Source: Ischnura elegans (taxonomy: Eukaryota > Arthropoda > Insecta > Odonata > Coenagrionidae). From it: a stretch of DNA of 64,000 bases. The position numbers and the translations under genes are program-made. Shown piece after piece: positions 45,901-60,900 of the stretch (its first letter is position 1; each line of letters begins with the position of its first letter). The notes beneath the pieces were generated by a model. That model was not told where the DNA came from, did no database searches, and saw only the letters and a program-made list of their open reading frames with translations. Location: NCBI RefSeq assembly GCF_921293095.1, contig NC_060252.1:81674866-81738865 (forward strand), in the 5' to 3' direction.

Positions 45901-48900
45901 ATTGACGGCAATACCAGCAGCGACGTACATCCTTCTCCATTTTTGTATCTTCCCGCGTTTGTTTTTTCGGCTTCGCTATGGTGGTCATCATCGCTGAAAC
46001 ATCGTCGCAGTTACAGGAACCAAGATTATTGAGAACACGGCGAAAAAGTGACGAAAAATACTCCGAGTTCTACCCGGAAAAATTCCTAGAAATCACTTTT
46101 CAGGTTCCAGAAAACCGTTATGTCAAGTAAAATTTGCTAAAACTTTACTTGACATTTACGCACTTAACATTTGCGCACCTACCTAAGAATACATTTTGCA
46201 GAAAATTTCCTGTAAACGTAATCGAAATTGACCATAAACACACCGTTTTACACTTCGTTTAGACTGACTGTATTACCGCCCACAAAACGAACAACCTGCA
46301 ACGCCCGCCGCTTCGCATTTTTTCTCGCGCGAAATTTGAAAGACCTGACCAGACCTGACGTTATCGCGAAGCAAAGGTGCGATAAACGAATGACGGTCTC
46401 AAAATTTTCGTGACGTTATCGCGAAATGACGTTAAACGGGGTGACGTAGAACGAGGACTCACTGTATTATCTTTATTTTAGGTAGGATTTTAAATATCAC
46501 AAAAAGCATTATGTAGTAGCTTTGGAAGATTGAACTTCTATTCACAGTGGAATCTTGTTCTATCGTTTTTCAAGGGATTTCATTTGGAGGATCTACCTTC
46601 TTCGCAATTTGAATCAAGTCAATCATACACTACTCTTCGGTATCTGGCCATTAAAAATGTTTTCCATGCTCACCTATTTTCTAGTTTTTATTTACAATTT
46701 TCTAGTTTTTTTGCCAGCAACTTTTTCCACCCTCTTCATAATTCCAAGCATTTTTCAGTTTGGAAATGTTGTTAGAACCCTATCTTCCAGTTGAAGTCCC
46801 TTACAAGGTTTTGTATGCATATTCTCACCATATTTCAATGTCTCATGGTTTGAAAGAAAAGTTCATTTTCGAGGTAAAGAACCATCATTTCAGTTTTAGA
46901 TCCCAGCCAGGTCAAACTATAATACTTGAGGCAGCCAATGTTGCTTCATCCAACTGTGTCTGTCTTCGCTTGGGGACGTGTGTGTGCACTGTCTTACTCA
47001 ATACAGAATGACAGCTATAACCCAATACTTTTTTAATCCTCCCTCATTGGCCCCTTCATCTTCAACCCTCCCCATTCTCTTTCCTATTTATGTTTTGGTT
47101 GTCCTCCTGTCCCCTCAACTTTCAGCCACGTGTTGTAAGTGCATTTGGTTCTTCCTTCAGCACACTGAAGAGGGCTACTCTGTAGCCGAAATACGAGTGT
47201 TTCCTCGTCCCCTTGCTGTGCCTCGACAATGCTCTCTTGGAGCAATATTTTTTCTCCCAGAAAATTGAAGCCATCTGTAGGTGAGTGAATATGTGAATGA
47301 CTGCTTATTGAGTGTGTGTGTTTCCACAAATCACTGGCTATCCCTAACAGGCCCATCCTGTGAAGATTCCTGGTTTTTTGTGGGGCAAGAATCCTTAGTG
47401 GAGGTCCCTACAGCCCCCACAAAGGATCTTGTTGTGTATGTTTGTTGTGAGTGAATGTGTGTGTGTATGTTTTGGGCTTTCCAGTTGAGAGGCTGGTGTT
47501 TAGTCCCTGCGGTGAATTTCTCCCCCTTCCTGCACACCAACGCAGTGACAATTTTGACTTACAAGGTGGACGAGCCGTGGGAGAATTATACGGCCATTTG
47601 AGTATTTCCTTTCCACGGTATGACAGCAAAAACCTATGTCACAGTCAAATATATGTACATTTTGTAGCTAATGTTGAGTTGGAGAGAACAACTTAACAAG
47701 ATTAACTCCCCTATCATTTCCTAATATGTACAGACATTGATGGAAATTGTGAGTGGATATTAGGCAGTGATATTGATTCTAAAAAAATTCAGCAGTTCAA
47801 ATTTTTGCATCTTTTAATTCTTTGAAATGAGACTTGCAGTTGTGAAGATGTATAAAATGGTAACGGTATACCCAGTGCAATCATATTACGTAGCTGTGCT
47901 TGAGGTGGGCCATAACGATCTGAAAACAGTTTTATACCGCTACTACTTGTTGTCTGACTCCACACCCCTTTCTGACATTGGACGGAATAATGGTTTATGT
48001 GATATTTTGTGTGATTTTGTTTTAAAATTCACTGTGGGATCATTTTGTTTTCAGAACGGTGCTGTTTACTACTTCTCTTTGGAAGATTGGGCTGAGGCTG
48101 ATGATTACCAGCATGGAGTAGGTCTGAAAGAAATTTATTCTGACCCCATTGGAGTGTACCTGGCATTGGTCGATGATAAAAATGAAGGTCATATTTATAA
48201 TCCGGTAGGTATTGATCCCTAAGATCCACATTTAATTTATGTTCTTATAATCTGGTAACTTTTTGTGGTGATTTCACTCGATCCATCTTTTATTTTGAAA
48301 TCTTGGCTGGGGTTGACCATTCCATCTTAAAAACTGTGCCATCATTCATTTGGCCCATTGGACAAGCTGTGTGCCCATATTCCGTCAGATCAGGTAAAAA
48401 ATCAAAAAAATAAATGAAATTGGGTCATTCCACCCAAATTCATTCAGCAGGGCTATTCCCATTCTCGTATCGTCGGGTCATAAGTAGAAATCGGTCATAA
48501 CTATATATATCTCATATTCACCTCTTGAAACGGCGTTAAGGACTTATGACCGGGGCATTCGCTACCGCCCCATGAAATCGGAATCGTTTGAGGTGGTAAT
48601 TTCGGGACAGGTCATACGAAACCTACCGCCGGTCATAGGTACTGCCTCGTTTTTCGGAATAGCCCTGCAGGAGTTTGCCACCTGGGTCACTGGTTTCAAT
48701 AAAATTTGGTAAAACATCTTCAATTGTTAAAGATACAAAAACAAACACCAAAGTCTTTTTTTAATGCCTGGAACGTTTAAAAAAAATTTGCAATGTCATA
48801 AAATGAAATGAAATAAAAGCAGCTTCGCATTGAATATCATATGTCCGGGTAAAAGGAAAATAAAAAAGGAGGCTTTAGTTCATTTTAAATTTCTTGAATT

Positions 48901-51900
48901 AATTAAGATTATTAATGGTAGTTGTGAATGAAATTCAAAAATTTCATAAAGATAACAGCAAAGTAAAATTTTCAAATCTATTCTTGACAATCTATGGACC
49001 CCTACGATTTTTTTCTAATTTTTTTATACGTTGTAGATGCAACCCTCCTCTACAAGTCATTAATATGGTGAGGGTAATATTTTATTTAGAAAGAAAAATA
49101 TTTTTCAGCGAAGGCTTAGCTCCCCTTCCGATATGACTCATTTTATCCTGCTATCTCATTGTCCTCCCATACCCATCATTATGCTCTGAAAAATATTGTT
49201 ACATGCATTGCCACTTTCCTCACGTACATAATCAACCCCTGATGAAAAAGCAGATGTAAATGCATGGGCCGTCCATCCTCGACACTCAATTTTTTAGCAT
49301 TTTTCTTTGTGTACATTATTTTCCCTCATTTATATCCACCTTACTCCCTGTTATCTGCTATATTTAACTGTTATCTCTTCATTATCGCAATTCATGTAGA
49401 ATGTTTGCTCGCGTGAGTGCAAGCAAATTTTTGAGTGAGTGGGAAGGAATATTCTGTTACAAATGATTAGCATGAGAGTTGAATTTTTCAAGTCAACAGT
49501 TCATTGCATTAAAGTTAATCTCATAAAACAAAAATGAATCCTATTTGCTGAAAAATATTGTATTCAAATTACATTTGGCATCCCCATTACCTAAGATAAT
49601 GACTTCTACTTAGAATATATTTCATTAGAATAGAAATAGAAAAATAATTTGATTCATTTGTAATACATATTTTATTATGGGTTTCCATCTCATCAGAAAA
49701 TGTCCGAATAGAAGTCCACAGCAGCTGCCATGTTTGTGACTACATCATGTCTTTAATATAAATGAAATCATCCTGTGGTAAAGCAACCCGCAAGTCATAT
49801 ATGTATTGCGAACCTCCTTATGAGGAAGTGGTGGTTATCCTGGACATGTCACATTCATTTTATGGAGGTTTTTCAGTAATTGGATTTATACAAGGATTCG
49901 CATTCCCTACATTTCAATAATATATAAAAATTAACCAATAAATTAAATGGTTAGAGTTGTGAAATTGAGTTGCTGGCTGAGGTGGGCATCATTTAAATAT
50001 TGATTGGCAGTAGCTTGTGGGGGAAAAATGAACCAGTGTTGGTGTTATTACAGGTGGTCTTTTTACTATTTTTTTGCTATTAAGGAGCAACCGAAGTGAT
50101 GTCAGCTTTTAGTTTAGGTGGTGTTTTCGTCGAATTTTGCTGTGTGATGGCTTGTAATACAGGGGTTTATGGAACTACAGTGAAACCTCGATTTTACATT
50201 CCCCCATTATACATTTTCCCTGATTTTGCACAGTTTTTATCGGGTCCCAAACAATACTGCCTTTAAACAATGATACTCTATTTTACAATATCCTCAATTT
50301 TGCACTTTTTTTAAGTGGTCCATTCAAAAGTGTAAAATAGAGGTTTCACTGTATATCTATTCATCTCTTTATAGCTATGATCCAGGACTTGCTAGACCTA
50401 TCTCATTTGAATAGCTTGTTGTTTTAAAACATTTCTGATGCTCATAAACTATTGCCATATACATCAAAGTGTTTTTCCAAATAATACATACTACATCTTG
50501 TTTTCATTCTATTGCCGTATTTGTAGGTGAGTTAATTCCTTTTATAAATTGCTTTCATATTCTATTTCACTATATTTATTCAGGTCATCAGTGAAACTAC
50601 AAAAATACCCGATTTCCCACTGACTGCATCTGTAATTATGTGGGAGAATTATTTACCCAATAAAAATATATTTGCCGTTTTCGATGGTGAAAAGGTCTTA
50701 ACATACATATATCTTTACAACACTGTAGAAGGTGAGTTGAGGGTTAAGTATGTTAGTTGTCTCAGTATTGCTTTTTTTATTACGTCTGTTTTGCTATTTT
50801 AAGAATGATGTTTGCAATTACTTATGTGAATTTTGAAAACAATGATTTTAAAATAATAATCGGGATGTATTGTAAAATATCTGTCATTAATTATAAGGTA
50901 ACATTGTGGAGAAAGCTGGTGAAACCCAGATTGAAAATGGTCATCTACCTTTGCTCCTTTTCAATGGAGAAATAACATCACATACCAAGGGTGGTAATGT
51001 AGCAAGAAGTATTTTGAGTACCCATGATATCAAAGACATAAATGGTTTAGATCACCAAGATTTAATCATTGTGCTTCAAGAGAATTTGAAGAAACACCTT
51101 GCTCTGAATAAGTGAGTACTTTTGATCCACTCTTACATTTGAGTGTAAGTTGAAATAGCTTAATTGATATGTATACTATGTATTTTGAAATGACATTAAT
51201 TATCTCTCATGATTGGAATGCATGCATAAATAGTTGCTGTTTTACTAGTAGATACTATTGATTTGCTTGTAATTCTGCATTAATTAAAATAGGTTTTTCG
51301 TATTTAAAATTTTTATGTTATTCATGATATTTTGTCTTAAACTTTAATTTTCTCAAGGCTGGAAGATGCATATGATGTGTGTTTATCTCTTAACTCTCAA
51401 GAAATGTGGAATGAGCTTGCTGTAGCTTCTTTGAAAGGTTTAAATATTGATATGGGTATGTATCAGACTCAGGTAGTATTTTTCCTTGTTTTGAATTTTG
51501 CTTCCTTAAACTTGAAATAATGAATAAATTAAATTAACTGAAGGAACTTAAGCAATAACCAAAATAAGAAAATTAAATTTATAATTTTCATTCTAATGTG
51601 GATTTTGAAAGTAATGTCATCTCTATCTCTGTGAAAGTCTTGCTATGATATCTTCAATTGCCCCTGGGTTTAATTTTTCATATGGGTATAAGAAATTGTT
51701 AATCACTAAATTGAATGAATTCTCCCCAATCCCTTCCAAAAAATTTCTTGGATCAAAATTGTTAGGGAGGTGCTAAAAACAAATAAAATTGAGGAAATGG
51801 GTATCAAAATTACAGTTCCCGGGTAGGGGTTAATATTCTAAATTTTAATGTCATAATTTCATGACATAAAGGTAAGCAAAGTTTTTTTTTTGTAATTTTG

Positions 51901-54900
51901 ACAAGTGTGGAATAATAGGAAAGACACATATGCTTGATTGTTAAAATGTATTACCATAAATAAGATTTGTTTGATTGCTATTGAGATATGCTAAGATTGT
52001 TTTAATGCAGCCCTCCATTCTACTCACCTATGTGATTGATTTTTCATAGTAACGTATTTCATCTTTTTGCATCCTTTGTAACCTCTCCTATGTAACTCAT
52101 TCAGGGCCGTCCCTTGCCCTTGCTCCCTTCCACCAATCCTTCTACGATTGACCCACTAAGTTGTCCTGTCTTCTCCTTAAGACTTCTCTTTTCTCCCACT
52201 ATTCTTTGCACTTCCTTATTATTTACTATATTTATCCATTTTATTTTCATCATTCTTTGGTAGCACCATGTTTTGAATGCTTCCATTGTCTTCTCAGCTG
52301 CTGTCAACGTCCTTGTCTCGTTCCCATCCGAACCCAAAATATGATTATGCTTTATGGGTTGTGGGGTGAATTGGGTCCCTAAAAACAAATGTCAGCATTT
52401 TTAATGGACGGGTTAAAGATGGGGCTGGTACCTGGATAAAATTGCTCCAGGTATCTAAAAGTCTCTGGGTGACCCAGGACTACTGTTGCTGGCTCACTGC
52501 CAAAAACGGCATCGACCATGTCTAGGGGTTCAATTCTTCGTTTGCATTTATGCCTAAGATGCGATGGACTAATTCCTTGAACATCCGTTGTGGTCTTCCA
52601 CATTTACCCCACCAATGTTATTGTGTAAATATTTGGTTACTGGAATATCTTTTGCGATTTTTTAAGTTTAAATTTGAATGAATATGGCATTAGCACTATA
52701 AATGTTACCAAATTTCTTCTTAAAAAGTTTAAAATTCAGATTAAATTATCTTTTATGATGACATTTTCCATGTTAGAATGTAGTTATGACATTATATTAG
52801 TCTGCCATACTTTGAGCAATGTTTTTTTGTTTTAATTTTGATGATAATCTTAAAGTTAATTAGAATATGTATGCATTAGTTTATAATTGGCTCTTACCAT
52901 TTAATCTGTTGCATGCAATGTGACCTGAGTATTTATGCATGTGTAAATGTTTACACCTGGGTGACTTCAAGCCAAATTGGACTGGAGTTGACACTAGAAC
53001 TCTCATACTTTGATGAAAATTGGTATGCATATATGCTTGCCTTCTTGAGTTAAGACAGTGCAGTTGAAATGTACGTCAAGCATTAAAATTCCAGCTGATT
53101 GACAGGTTTTTTCAAAATGGTGAATATTTGGTCAAGCAATTTACTGTAAAAAACAGTACAATTTTAAATACATACATGTATCGATGATTTTGGTTTTGAT
53201 GTTATTTTTTTATTTTTTTTACCTATAAACATCAAAAAACAAAAAAAATTGTATTGGGATGGTGTTTTTCCATTTATGAGTCAAAACAATTTTTGAATCT
53301 CATACTGCAAACCTGTTCGGAGTCCTTTTGTTTTTTTTTTTTTTTTTTGAGACTCCTCATTTTTCTTATTTTTTGCATCTTTATTTTTGAATATCTACAG
53401 CAAAGAAACAGTTTGATGGTCTGGAACAATTCATGCATCCATAGACTACATAGTGATAAAAGATACTTAACGTAATTCTCATATTTTCATGGGTGAGCAG
53501 AAGGGGTACTTGAGGAAAAATTATAAATCATAAATATTTTTCGAAATCTCATTTGTTAGTTTCTATTAAATTATATCAAAAGTGAGACGTATGTGTCTAA
53601 ATTATAAATAAAAAATCGGCACCCACCCAAATCTTTGTGCAGTGCTGTGTGGAGCAGTGCAGTGTCACATTCAAAACTTAATAATATTTAGAAAAAGAAA
53701 GGGAGTGAAATAACATTTTTCATTTGATTATCAAAAGAATCATTAATGAACAAATGCTGAAAAAGAAGCATGTGCTGAAATATAAAACTTTTGCATCAAA
53801 TTTAGTAAATTTGGGGTCTTTCAAGACTCCACACTGTTACAATAGGGTTAAAAGTATAAGATATTATATGTAGTTAAAAAATAAATTAAAAATGGCAATC
53901 GTTCAAATATACACATTCTTGTTGCTTAAAAATTGATTGTTTAGATGGTTAATTTTTTAAAGGCTAATTTCAGTAATACTATTTTAGGATTTCAGAAGAC
54001 TTTAGTTTAAAAATATATTTGTCTAAAATATTTATACTCATTTCTTCCTGAAAAATATGACATCGAAAATTTCATCCTTTAGAAAACTGCTACAACTGCC
54101 TTTGTGTATGTACTTTCATTCCGATGTTTTTTATTTCTGTAAAAAATTTCAATTGCCATTTTTTAATTTTAGAAGGCAATCATTTATGTTTACTTTAATA
54201 AAAATCGGAGGGGTCGAGGGTCAACTTAAGTCTGAGCTGGCTTGGAATGACCCAGTTGTGAAAACCCTGGGTAAAAATCATCCTTGCAAATAGAAATGAG
54301 TGAATAAGGATGGAGTAATTTTCTTCATATTTATGATAGTATATTTCAATTTTTGTTTTTGCTGAATTAACTTTATTAACTATATTCCAATAGCCTTAAA
54401 ATTTTCCAATGATTTCAAGCAGCAATGAAATGTAGTTCCTTTGTCCCTAAACTTCTTTTTTATCATGGAAAGATGAGAATGATTTGGAAGTAATACCCTT
54501 TGATAACTATGTACTAGCCTTATATATTAGGTTTTGGTTTTTATTCCTCATAAAATGTCAATTTCAGGCTTTGACACGTTGCGTACCGGGGTATTTAAAT
54601 TCCTAGGAACGCCCATTCTGGGTAACATGTCCCTATTAGGGCGTAATGCCATTGGTTTAAACACGGTTAAAAAGCTAATGTTTAGAATATAACTTTACCC
54701 AATCAAACGTTATGATGTATCAATTCATTATGAATAACAAACAATAACTGAAAACGTACTAACGAATACATATTGTACGCTTTAAAATTGTTTAGGTTGA
54801 CGCGCCTAAATGACGAGAATCTTCGTCATCCGTCCGGAACGTTCGGGAAAAATAATGACGAGAATTCTCGCAATCCATACGCAACGTGTTAAGTTCCAAA

Positions 54901-57900
54901 AGTTTTCAGTTTTGGTGTACCCTGTATATAGGTTTTCTATACATAGGATGGGGACAAAGGACCTTTCATTCTTGCACATACAGCATTTTGCTCTTAAGGC
55001 GGCCCTGTTCATTAACTCAAGATAAGTTGAACCAGCTACTAGTTTCCTGTTTTTGCATCTTGATAAATGATTTGGAGCATGATGTTGCTTTTGTGTAAGA
55101 AAGCCAAAGAACAATATCTCAATGGAAAACTACTAAAAATTTTCCTTCAAGCCAAGGAAAATCCCCTTGAGATGGATATGGCAGTACAATTGAATATTTA
55201 GTTGCCCGAGAGAGCCTTCAGAGATGTTCATGGAAATTCTGAACTCAGAGCAAAAGACTATGAACTTCAGCTGGCCTAGAGTTGAATACTTTGAATTCAG
55301 GGTGTAAAGGAAGGAAATTATTTCAAATCTGACCCTTCAACAGTTAGAAGACAGTTCCTTAAAGCAAAAGCAATTCCTGACACATATGGGTTTTACCATT
55401 TGACTTAAAAACTGGGAACTTCCACGTATAGAATTCCACTTTGCTGGTGACTATCTCATGCGTTTATGGTGTCACTAACCATTATTAGCTCATACATTGT
55501 GTATTGCTTTGATGGTCAGTGTTTTTTGGATTATTAATTTCCAAGTATGAAAAGGAAGGTGATGAGAGAGTAAAACTCAGACTTTTACGCCCTATGTCAA
55601 GGAGATCCCTCTGACGTTCATAGAAGAAGGGAGACATCTGCAATACAAGTTGTGTCATTAGTTCTGTTAGCCCTCCCATCACCGAGCCTTCTGGGAAGAG
55701 TTAAGTGAAAGTGAGGTCTGAAAATCGCTCTTCCCCATCAGACAACTTATGTTCAAAACGTCAGTTTTTCATTGTGCAGACAAATAGTTATTTTTTACCC
55801 TAAGGATCTGCTGGAGTTAGGTAATAATTTTCCCATTTTGAATATATGTTTTGGAATACTAATACCTGTGATGCATATTATATAGTATTTGTTGATTATT
55901 TTTGTATACGTCTGCTCGTAACCTAACATTTCAAATCATGCATATAGTATTGTGAAGTGTATTGTGATATGTGCTAATTTGTGCCATTATTATTCTCACA
56001 TGTGGAATGAGCTGTGCTTGTGCTTGAGATTGTGTATGTACATGTGCTTAGTCAATTTTTCTTCATGCGTAAATAATTTCAGCTGTAACAGTTTATCGTC
56101 AAATGGGGAATGTTGGCATGGTCTGGGCTCTTGAGAGCTTTCAAGGTACTGAAGATAAATGTCTGCTTGCTGGTCATGTGTGTGTCTGTTTGAAGAGCTT
56201 CTCCAAAGCCCAGGTACTGCTAAATGTTTATCCGTAATTTTTAATTATTCTGGTAATTTTTTGTGAATATTCTAAGTTTTATGTGTACGTTGTACAAATT
56301 GAGATATTCCATTGTTGCTTGTTATTCCATTTACTGCTTAACTTTGCCTGCTTTAGAATGTTGTTAGAATTCTCCATTTAAACTTGTATGGTATAGTCTG
56401 TACGTAGTGTGTACTAATACTCTTTTTATATTTATATGTATGTGTTGTGTTTATGTCATTTTTATGGTAGTTGATGAATTCAAAACTTAAGGTGTTTAAA
56501 AAAATAAAATTACAATTACTTATTTAGAATTTTAAGGTTACTTTTTGTGGTCAATATCCTGTCCATCTTAACGCTGTTCTTCAGCAAAAGATATGGGGCT
56601 AAAACCAAAATTTAATTTTTGCAAATGTATATACATGGGAGAAGAACTTAAACATAATATCTTCCATGAAAACACTCTCTTTCAGTTTGTGTTTTGTCAA
56701 TTATATAAATTTTTGTTCATTATGATTTTAAAATTTGCATTTAGCGGATCAAAAATAATTTTTATACTTAAAGCTTTCTAGTTAAAAGGATTAGCTATTG
56801 CAATGTCATATCGGAATTTAATTCTGATCACCATAATTGGAAATCAGAGAGTAAGGGAAGGGTGTAGCCTAAACATTTTGGAAAGTTTGATTACATGTGA
56901 CTTGTCTGTTATACAGTGGAGCCCACTCATAACAAACCTGCTTTTTACAAAGTTAAAGGCATTCCCCATCAAGAATACCTACATGCCATGTAAAAAATCC
57001 TGCTTTTAACACAGGCATACTGAAAGAAATCTAGTTAATTACAGTGGAACCTCGATAAAACGACACCCCACGGTGCACCAATAAACACTCGCTATAGTGA
57101 ATTGTCGCTTTACCGAAGGTGGTGCAAATAATAGCCAATATACCTCATATTACTCCTTTATTTTTATTTTCTCGCTTAGACGCGTTTGGTGTTTTTTTGG
57201 CCATGGTGTGTTCCATCAAATGCTTTCTATTCATACAACTCATGGACGTGCGGGTATGCTGTCGACTGCTTTCTGCCGCCCGAGGAACAAAAGAAGATCA
57301 GGCATTCGCGAATGCTAATGCCACAATATTTTCACCAAAATTAACTACTTATTTATCGAACGACAGTTTACCACATAAATTTGAGACTGAGCACTCCATT
57401 AACTTCATTTCTAACAGATCGCTAGCAATTACAGAGATTAAGGAGTCTTGGTTTAAGTTTTCCGGCGGTGAAACCCTCGCTATGGCGAGAGCCAACACCA
57501 AAAGGGCCTCGTAAAAACGAAATTTTTAACATGCTTATTATAGGATCAATTGACGGTGCATCGGCTATCTCTCGTTATAGCGGGGGGTCTCGCTATAGCC
57601 CGTACTCGCTTTAACGAGGTTCCATTGTACGCAGTTAGTCTCGCAGTAAGATTTCAACCTCTTCTAAGCTTTTTCAAAGAATTATGGCAATGTTTTATTC
57701 ATTATAAGATGCTGAAGAGGTATGACAATATTGTCTGTAAAATTTTAGACATGACTACTATCAGTGTGTGGAATTTATTGAATTGCTCAATTATGATGTG
57801 TCACCAATTTTTGCTCAGCATTTTCAGAGCTCTCTGGAATACAGTGGCTAATTAGTAACTCATCGCATAGAGTTCAGTCAGGCTCTTATGTGCTTTTATA

Positions 57901-60900
57901 TCTTTTCTTCCCATGAAAGTGTCCAGTCTTATAGGAATATCAATGTTATATAATGTATCATATGTTTTTAGACTGCAGAAATTTTTGTAAGGAGCTACAG
58001 TGTACTCCCGATTATCCGGGCTAATGATGGGAGGAGGCAGCACGAATAATCCAAAAACACGAAAAATCCAAAATTTCACTAGAATATCATTTAATTCTCA
58101 TAATTCATATGAATCAAACGATTAAATATTATTTATGTCTGTTATTTTAGATCGCATTCTGGAATCAATATTAGCTTTCTTTTCCCGACCGCTATCTTTT
58201 TAGCAGTGACAACGTGATTGTACTCGCATTCCTACTCCTCTGTGTGATACCTGGTTTCCGAAAACCACGCATCCGTGGCTGCAAGATCACGGATTCAGAA
58301 AAGTGGTTTGCATGAATGCAACAAAACCACTGTGCATCGTCGGAAACTACACTGTCAGGCACCACACCTCGTTATCGCGTCTCACACAAATTGTCTGGGA
58401 TGTAACTGCTGCGGGATGCAGATCCGTGATCACTGAGCGCGATCGCGCACCGCGATGCTGGGAAAACATAAACACGGAACTGCCATGAAGGCAACGGGCG
58501 TGCATAACGCCATCGCGCAGCAGCGGTTATAGGAAACCAGGACTTATGGAAAATTGCCTATGCAGGCGAGTGCCCAACTATGACTCGTGCTATCTCTACT
58601 TAAACTTCCCTCACTGCCTTCACTTCTTCTATTCCCTTTCTCTCCAGTTTGACCTTGACTCGTCGCGGCTTAAAAATGCCCGAGTGCAATGAAATCTCCG
58701 GTTCCCTTGGGCCATATTCAACCACATGCGAGGCCACGGCAATAATTGTGAATTCGCTGTATGAAATATGCAATTAAAGATCGTTAATAACATTTTCCCT
58801 GTATGATCTTAGGTTTTCCCGGCATATGAGGTGCTGAAAAGTTTCTCGGGTTTTCCACCAGTTGATGTTTTCCATGTCTTCCCATGTCTGCTTGAAATGT
58901 CAGGATACATGGAAAACATCAACTGGTGGAAAACCCAGGAAACTTGTCTGCAAATTTTTCGTACTTTACGATTGGTTGAACATCTTTGAAAATAAATGAA
59001 GAGTTTTTCCCGCCTCTGATTGTCGTCAGCACTGCTAGAGCAGACGTCCAAGTGGACTTGAAACATTCCTTGTCAGCAAGTAAATAAAATAATTCCATTT
59101 TACAAAGGGAATTGTAATAGAAATAATAAGTCTGGTGTAGCTTAGCATTAAAATGCAAGTATCCTGGTCTTTTGCATCATTTTTTAAGATCACGGAAAAC
59201 ATCGAAAAAGTGTAAATCTCATGCACGGATTAGCCGCAACACAGATAAACTGCAACCAGATAATCGGGAGTCTGCTGTAATAAAGTTGAAAACAAGTCAA
59301 GTTATTCTATTCTTTATTTACTGAATTAGTGCAAACGTTTAATATAGGAATTTTGTTAAGAAAACTAAATATTTTTTCTTGTCTGGAAATGTAGATTTAC
59401 TTTTGTTACTTATTATTTCCTCTAATAAAATGTTGCATTTATTATTTATGAGAAAAAAATCATTTCACTGTGATTACTCTCATTATTATAAAAAAGACTG
59501 ATTTTATGCACACACAGAAGAAAAGTCATTTGAGGAAAAAGATAAAAATGTCCGTATTGCCGGTGTCACACCCTTCCATATGTAGCAAAATAAAGCAATT
59601 TTGGCCCTGAAGTTTTAACCTAATAATTCATAAATAAAGCTGCAAAATCAATTTGTTAAAGGTGAAAAAATTTAGAATAACAGTGAGGGGTGAAAATGAC
59701 CTCTGTAACTCTTAGGTCTTCGTAAAAAGGGCGATTTTAGTAATGAATTATATTATAATGTAATTTGGAAAGTGACTTGTAGAGGTTCACTTCCACGGTG
59801 CATGCATATGTTAATCAGGAAGTAGTAAGTTAGGTAATTATCCCAATAAGTTCTGCTTCTAACTGTAAGTACCATTGGATCTAAGAACTATACTGGCCTA
59901 TCCCCAAAAAAAATGTATTGAAGGAGTGTAAGAGTTAGTTGATCTGTTTGTGATGTCATTAGGATTGCTAAGAAGAATAATGAATTTTCTGAAACTGTAT
60001 GACATCTTCTGCCCACCTGTGCTTTTCCTACTATTCTTAACATTAGGATAATTTGATGTGTTGAAAAATGTTATTTTCAAAATTGAATACTAATAAGATT
60101 ATTAGAACTTGATAGAGATGTGTTAATAAAATCTATTTAAAAATCATTCGGGTTATTCATGGAAAGTCTCAAGGTTTCAGGGAATTACATACAATACATA
60201 TCTGTTGTTCAAATGTAATCGTATTGGCATTAGTTTACAAGAGTGATCCCTGATATACATATTGAATCACTTTGATAAGTCCTTAGTAATACCTCATCAC
60301 ACTGGCTGTAAATTGAAATTTTTGAAGTTAAGCAGTTGAGAGTGTTCCGAACACAGTCTCATTTTCTGTGTAGGAGATAAGAGTTTTATCGAGAAGGGCT
60401 ATTAGAGAAATGGTAGAATAAGCATTTCTCCTTTGACTTTCTTCAACTCACCTGTGTGTACCTTTTGATTCTTATGCTATTTTGCATTTTTTAATCGATT
60501 GTTAGGAATGGTTTCTGCAGTCCAGTGATCCTTTAGCAGCCCTTGAAATGAGAAGAGACTTGCTGCAGTGGGAGCAAGCTCTGCAGTTAGCCAAGAAGTT
60601 AGCTCCTGAACAAGTGCCATACATTTCAAGAGAGTATGCCCAGCAGCTTGAAATTATGTGAGTTTTGAAATGTTCATTCATTCTTGGCTTCTATAATTTA
60701 ACAGATTCAATTGGTACTGATTTCGAATGGTACTGTTGTCTTCCGTAAAATGTTAGTAATGCATATACGTGGATCATACTCGTTAAATTTTAGCAGTATT
60801 TTCAATATCTTTTGATATTTATTTTTGTTTTGAGATCTGGTTTGTTCTGAGCTCGCCTTTGTCGCCTGTCTGGTTGTTCCACGACGGAGCTGCTGGTATG

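Noticed and set aside
47827..48222. 131-codon open frame as a separate gene
   Set aside because: It overlaps WDR19 exon 11 in the same frame; the part before the acceptor at 48054 has no similarity and is intron.
57119..57514. 131-codon open frame on the + strand
   Set aside because: It lies wholly inside a Tigger-like element with TIRs and has no recognisable domain or codon pattern of a gene.
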